A DNA stretch of 64,000 nt, taken from positions 3,720,001-3,784,000 of the forward strand of contig NC_007712.1 of NCBI RefSeq assembly GCF_000010085.1, read 5' to 3'. This DNA is from Sodalis glossinidius str. 'morsitans' (GTDB taxonomy: Bacteria > Pseudomonadota > Gammaproteobacteria > Enterobacterales > Enterobacteriaceae). A program made the translations under genes and the position numbers. The notes beneath the pieces were generated by a model. That model saw nothing but the letters and a program-made list of their open reading frames with translations. It ran no database searches and was not told the origin of the DNA. Shown here in pieces: positions 61,704-64,000 of this stretch. Each line of letters begins with the position of its first letter. Positions within the stretch are counted from its first letter, which is position 1.

Positions 61704-62189
61704 ATGAAATACGATACCTCAGAATTATGTGACATCTATCAGGAAGACGTGAACGTTGTTGAGCCTCTTTTCACTAATTTTGGCGGCAGAACCTCCTTCG
61801 GCGGTCAGATCACGACTGTGAAGTGTTTTGAGGATAACGGTTTACTTTACGATCTGCTGCAAGAAAACGGCCACGGCCGCGTCCTGCTTGTGGACGGCGG
61901 CGGATCGGTTCGACGGGCGCTCATCGATGCCGAATTGGGCAATCTCGCAGTGCAGAACGAGTGGGAAGGGATCGTGGTTTATGGCGCGGTGCGCCAGGTG
62001 GATGACCTGGAAGAGCTGGATCTGGGCATTCAGGCCATGGCCGCCACCCCGGCTGGCGCCGCAAGCGAAGGCATTGGCGAAAGCGATACCCGCGTCAATT
62101 TCGGTGGCGTCACGTTCTTTTCCGGCGATCATCTCTATGCCGATAACACCGGCGTCATCTTGTCCAAAGACGCGCTTGATCTGGAATAA
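61704..62189 (+). CDS. rraA: Ribonuclease E activity regulator RraA
   Basis: Binds RNase E and lowers mRNA turnover. The start at 61704 (MKYDTSELCDIYQEDVNVVEPLF) gives 161 residues as in E. coli; the 11 codons upstream are not conserved. Blocks NFGGRTSFGGQITTVKCFEDNG, VLLVDGGGSVRRALIDAELGN, GIVVYGAVRQVDDLEELDLGIQAMA and GVTFFSGDHLYADNTG are nearly unchanged. Intact, about 100 bp after the menA remnant. Confidence 0.97.
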   Translation: MKYDTSELCDIYQEDVNVVEPLFTNFGGRTSFGGQITTVKCFEDNGLLYDLLQENGHGRVLLVDGGGSVRRALIDAELGNLAVQNEWEGIVVYGAVRQVDDLEELDLGIQAMAATPAGAASEGIGESDTRVNFGGVTFFSGDHLYADNTGVILSKDALDLE

Positions 62190-62383
62190 CTGTTAGCGCC
62201 GCCGCGTTCAGTGGCGACGGCGGTCTTCCGTGCCTTCCAGGCGCACGGGCCCGGTCGGCAATACCTCGTGGCGACGGGATACTCGGCGGCAATCACCGCC
62301 AGGGTTGCCTGGATCAGGTGACGTAGCGCGCCTGACACGCAAGGTGATGCAGGCATCGCCCGCAGGGAAGAACTCAGGGGACC

Positions 62384-62623
62384 TCAGACCTCATCCATCT
62401 TGCTCAACAGACCGCGCAGGCGCTCTTGCCACACATTCTGTTCCTGTCTAAGCTGCTCGTTTTCGTTCACCAGCGATTCCCGGTTGTTCTGCGCCTGCTG
62501 CACTTCCTGGCTCAGGCTGTTGTTCTTTTCTTTCAGCTCTTCGATTTCCATTTGCAAAAGCGTGATGGTATCGATCGCCTGCTGGACTTTCGCTTCCAGT
62601 TTCTCAAATACTTCAAATGCCAT
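62384..62623 (-). CDS. zapB: Cell division factor ZapB
   Basis: Small coiled-coil protein that links FtsZ rings through ZapA and positions division. 79 residues (E. coli 81), start [24 protein letters not shown] with AAGGGG upstream. Continuous heptad pattern over nearly the whole length, as expected. Intact; convergent with rraA and divergent from glpF. Confidence 0.95.
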
Positions 62624-62997
62624 TTTTTTCCCCTTAAAGACACAAGGCGTCTTGGTCAGTGGTCGCTACACACCCTTGTGTAACTCGAAAAAGCCGACCG
62701 CCCAGGCATGTTGCCGCTGCCCTATGCTGTGACTCATAGCGGATTTTAAGTAGCCTGCCTGCCTGTGTCCATACACATTGTCTCAATTAGGACATTAGAC
62801 CCCCGGCAACGCCGCCGGTTCTGCCCGCGGCGACAAACTCCGCGTCGCCATCAGCCTTTTCCCGTCGACGGCGTATTCGTTTCCCTTTAAGCCCTAAGCA
62901 CGGCGCACATTAAGGTACTTAGTAGAGTAAAGAATGGATTTTTAGGAACTAATTTTTAAGCGAATACGCGCATTTTTATGACACGGCCCACACATTT

Positions 62998-63035
62998 AAC
63001 GTTCGATATTTCTCGTTTTTGCTCGTTAACGATAA
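62998..63035 (+). promoter_or_regulatory. GlpR operator sites upstream of glpF
   Basis: TGCTCGTTAACGATAA (63020-63035) matches the GlpR consensus TGTTCGWTAWCGAACA at 13 of 16 bases. A half-site, ACGTTCGAT, precedes it near 62999-63007. Both lie 100-135 bp upstream of the glpF ATG. The remaining ~370 bp back to zapB show no gene. Confidence 0.5.
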
Positions 63036-63134
63036 ATTCAAATTATAACCACATAAGTTATTACCCTATTCTCAATCAGTGACAGCGGTGTTGCATCGGC
63101 CTGGTCCAACACCGCTCAGCCACAGGAACCGTTT

Positions 63135-63906
63135 ATGAGCCAATTAACATCACCGACAATCAAAGGGCAGTGCATCGCCGAATTCCTCGGGACTGGATTA
63201 CTGATTTTCTTCGGTGCCGGCTGCGTCGCCGCCATGAAGCTGGCCGGCGCGTCGTTCGGTCAATGGGAGATCAGCATCATCTGGGGTATGGGCGTGGCGA
63301 TGGCGGTCTATCTCACCGCGGCCGTTTCCGGTGCGCACCTCAGCCCGGCCATTACCATTGCGCTCTGGCTGTTCGCCAGCTTCGAGCGGCGTAAAGTCCT
63401 GCCCTACATCGTGGCGCAAATGCTCGGGACATTCTGCGCCGCAGCGCTGGTCTACGGCCTTTACTATTAATCCGTTTTTTTATTATGAGCAGACACACCA
63501 TATGGTTCGCGGCAGCGTCGAAAGTCTGGATCTCGCCGGCATTTTCTCGACCTACCCTAATCCGCATATTTCGGTGGCCCAGGCGTTTTTGGTGGAAATG
63601 GTGATTACCGCCATCCTACTTTGTCTGATTCTGGCGCTGACCGGCTTCGCCCTGAATCCCGCGCGTGATTTTGGCCCGAAAACCTTCGCCTTCCTGGCCG
63701 GCTGGGGCAAAGTTGCCTATACCGGCGGCCGGGAGATCCCGTACTTTCTGGTCCCGCTGATTGCGCCTGTGGTCGGTGCCTGTCTGGGCGCCTTCGGCTA
63801 CCGCGCATTGATTGGGCCCCATCTGCCCGGTCAACTGAGCGGTGAAGAGGCCGATGGCGTCGCCGTCGCGCATAGCCGCGCTACGCGTTCCGAGCCCAAA
63901 GCCTGA
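63135..63906 (+). pseudogene. glpF: Glycerol uptake facilitator GlpF, frameshifted and internally deleted
   Basis: GlpF (281 aa) is the inner-membrane glycerol channel. The first 111 codons are intact (GQCIAEFLGTGLLIFFGAGCVAAMK) except that the first NPA motif reads SGAHLSPAITIAL. After ALVYGLYY one extra T at about 63467 creates TAA; the other frame continues NPFFYYEQTHHMVRGSVESLDLAGIFSTYPNPH. Near 63640 about 30 codons are deleted in frame between LILALT and GFALNPARDFGPK, removing a membrane segment. The second NPA (LNPARD) survives. The end HSRATRSEPKA is at 63906. Channel function is not possible. Confidence 0.92.
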
Positions 63907-63944
63907 TTTCCTTTGTTGAACGTCTAAACTAGCGAGAAACTCTT

Positions 63945-64000
63945 ATGCCATCAGAAAAAAAATATATCGTCGCGCTCGACCAGGGAACCACCAGCTCGCG
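63945..64000 (+). CDS. glpK: Glycerol kinase, first codons (continues outside window)
   Basis: ATG at 63945 encodes MPSEKKYIVALDQGTTSS, the N-terminus and first ATP-binding motif (DQGTTSSR) of GlpK, which makes glycerol 3-phosphate. It follows glpF by 38 bp. Whether the rest is intact cannot be seen. Confidence 0.9.
   Translation, partial: MPSEKKYIVALDQGTTSS

Overview
The window reads as a chromosome segment of a recently host-restricted enterobacterium, most probably Sodalis (S. glossinidius or a close relative). Gene order and protein sequences follow the Escherichia/Salmonella backbone (ubiCA-plsB, yjbEFGH-pgi-lysC, murI-btuB-trmA-yijD-fabR-sthA-oxyR, argCBHE-ppc, metF-metLB-metJ, rpmE-priA-cytR-ftsN-hslVU-menA-rraA-zapB-glpFK). 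Roughly twenty recognisable genes are broken by stops, frameshifts and multi-codon deletions, while their neighbours are intact. This mixture, with no dense insertion sequences and only modest AT bias, is the signature of early genome decay in an insect symbiont. The genus is inferred from recall, not from a search.

Layout. 1-2.7 kb: end of plsB, then ubiA and ubiC on the opposite strand. 2.9-6.1 kb: the yjbEFGH exopolysaccharide operon, wholly pseudogenised. 6.6-10.2 kb: intact pgi, then a lysine riboswitch and intact lysC. 10.2-17 kb: frameshifted yjbB and a completely decayed aminoethylphosphonate-type ABC transport cluster (ATPase, two permeases, phosphatase-family protein, binding protein, GntR regulator). 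17-18.5 kb: fragments of an SDR, a Dabb protein, a zinc alcohol dehydrogenase and a class III aminotransferase. 18.7-24.2 kb: a shattered metH, an intact gntK with CRP and GntR sites, and a decayed edd. 24.3-25.8 kb: metA with met boxes and a broken lipoprotein gene. 26.5-32.4 kb: a full rRNA operon (16S, tRNA-Ile, tRNA-Ala, 23S with an intervening sequence, 5S) with P1/P2 promoters. 32.7-45.3 kb: murI, dead btuB, trmA, yijD, fabR, sthA, oxyR and the arginine cluster, in which argC carries one small frameshift. 45.6-52.4 kb: dead ppc, metF, broken metL, metB, metJ with three MetJ operators. 52.9-53.8 kb: a broken pentapeptide-repeat gene whose N-terminal half resembles the Salmonella type III effectors PipB/PipB2. 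54.5-64 kb: rpmE, priA, dead cytR, ftsN, heat-shock-controlled hslVU, dead menA, rraA, zapB, dead glpF and the first codons of glpK.

How the genes work together. Core functions (replication restart, division, proteolysis, ribosome, peptidoglycan precursor, tRNA modification, redox and oxidative-stress control, fatty acid control) are preserved. Decay is concentrated in nutrient scavenging and catabolism: phosphonate uptake, Entner-Doudoroff dehydratase, glycerol facilitator, nucleoside regulator, exopolysaccharide. It also follows pathway logic. The cobalamin receptor BtuB and the cobalamin-dependent methionine synthase MetH are both dead. PPC, which supplies oxaloacetate, is dead beside an arginine operon whose argC is newly broken. 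The methionine regulon keeps metA, metB, metF and metJ with clear operators but has lost metL.

I found no CRISPR array, toxin-antitoxin pair, prophage or convincing new system. The most interesting items are the PipB-like effector relic, the 23S intervening sequence, the coordinated B12 losses, and the preserved regulatory sites (lysine riboswitch, sigma-32 promoter, MetJ, ArgR, OxyR, GntR operators).
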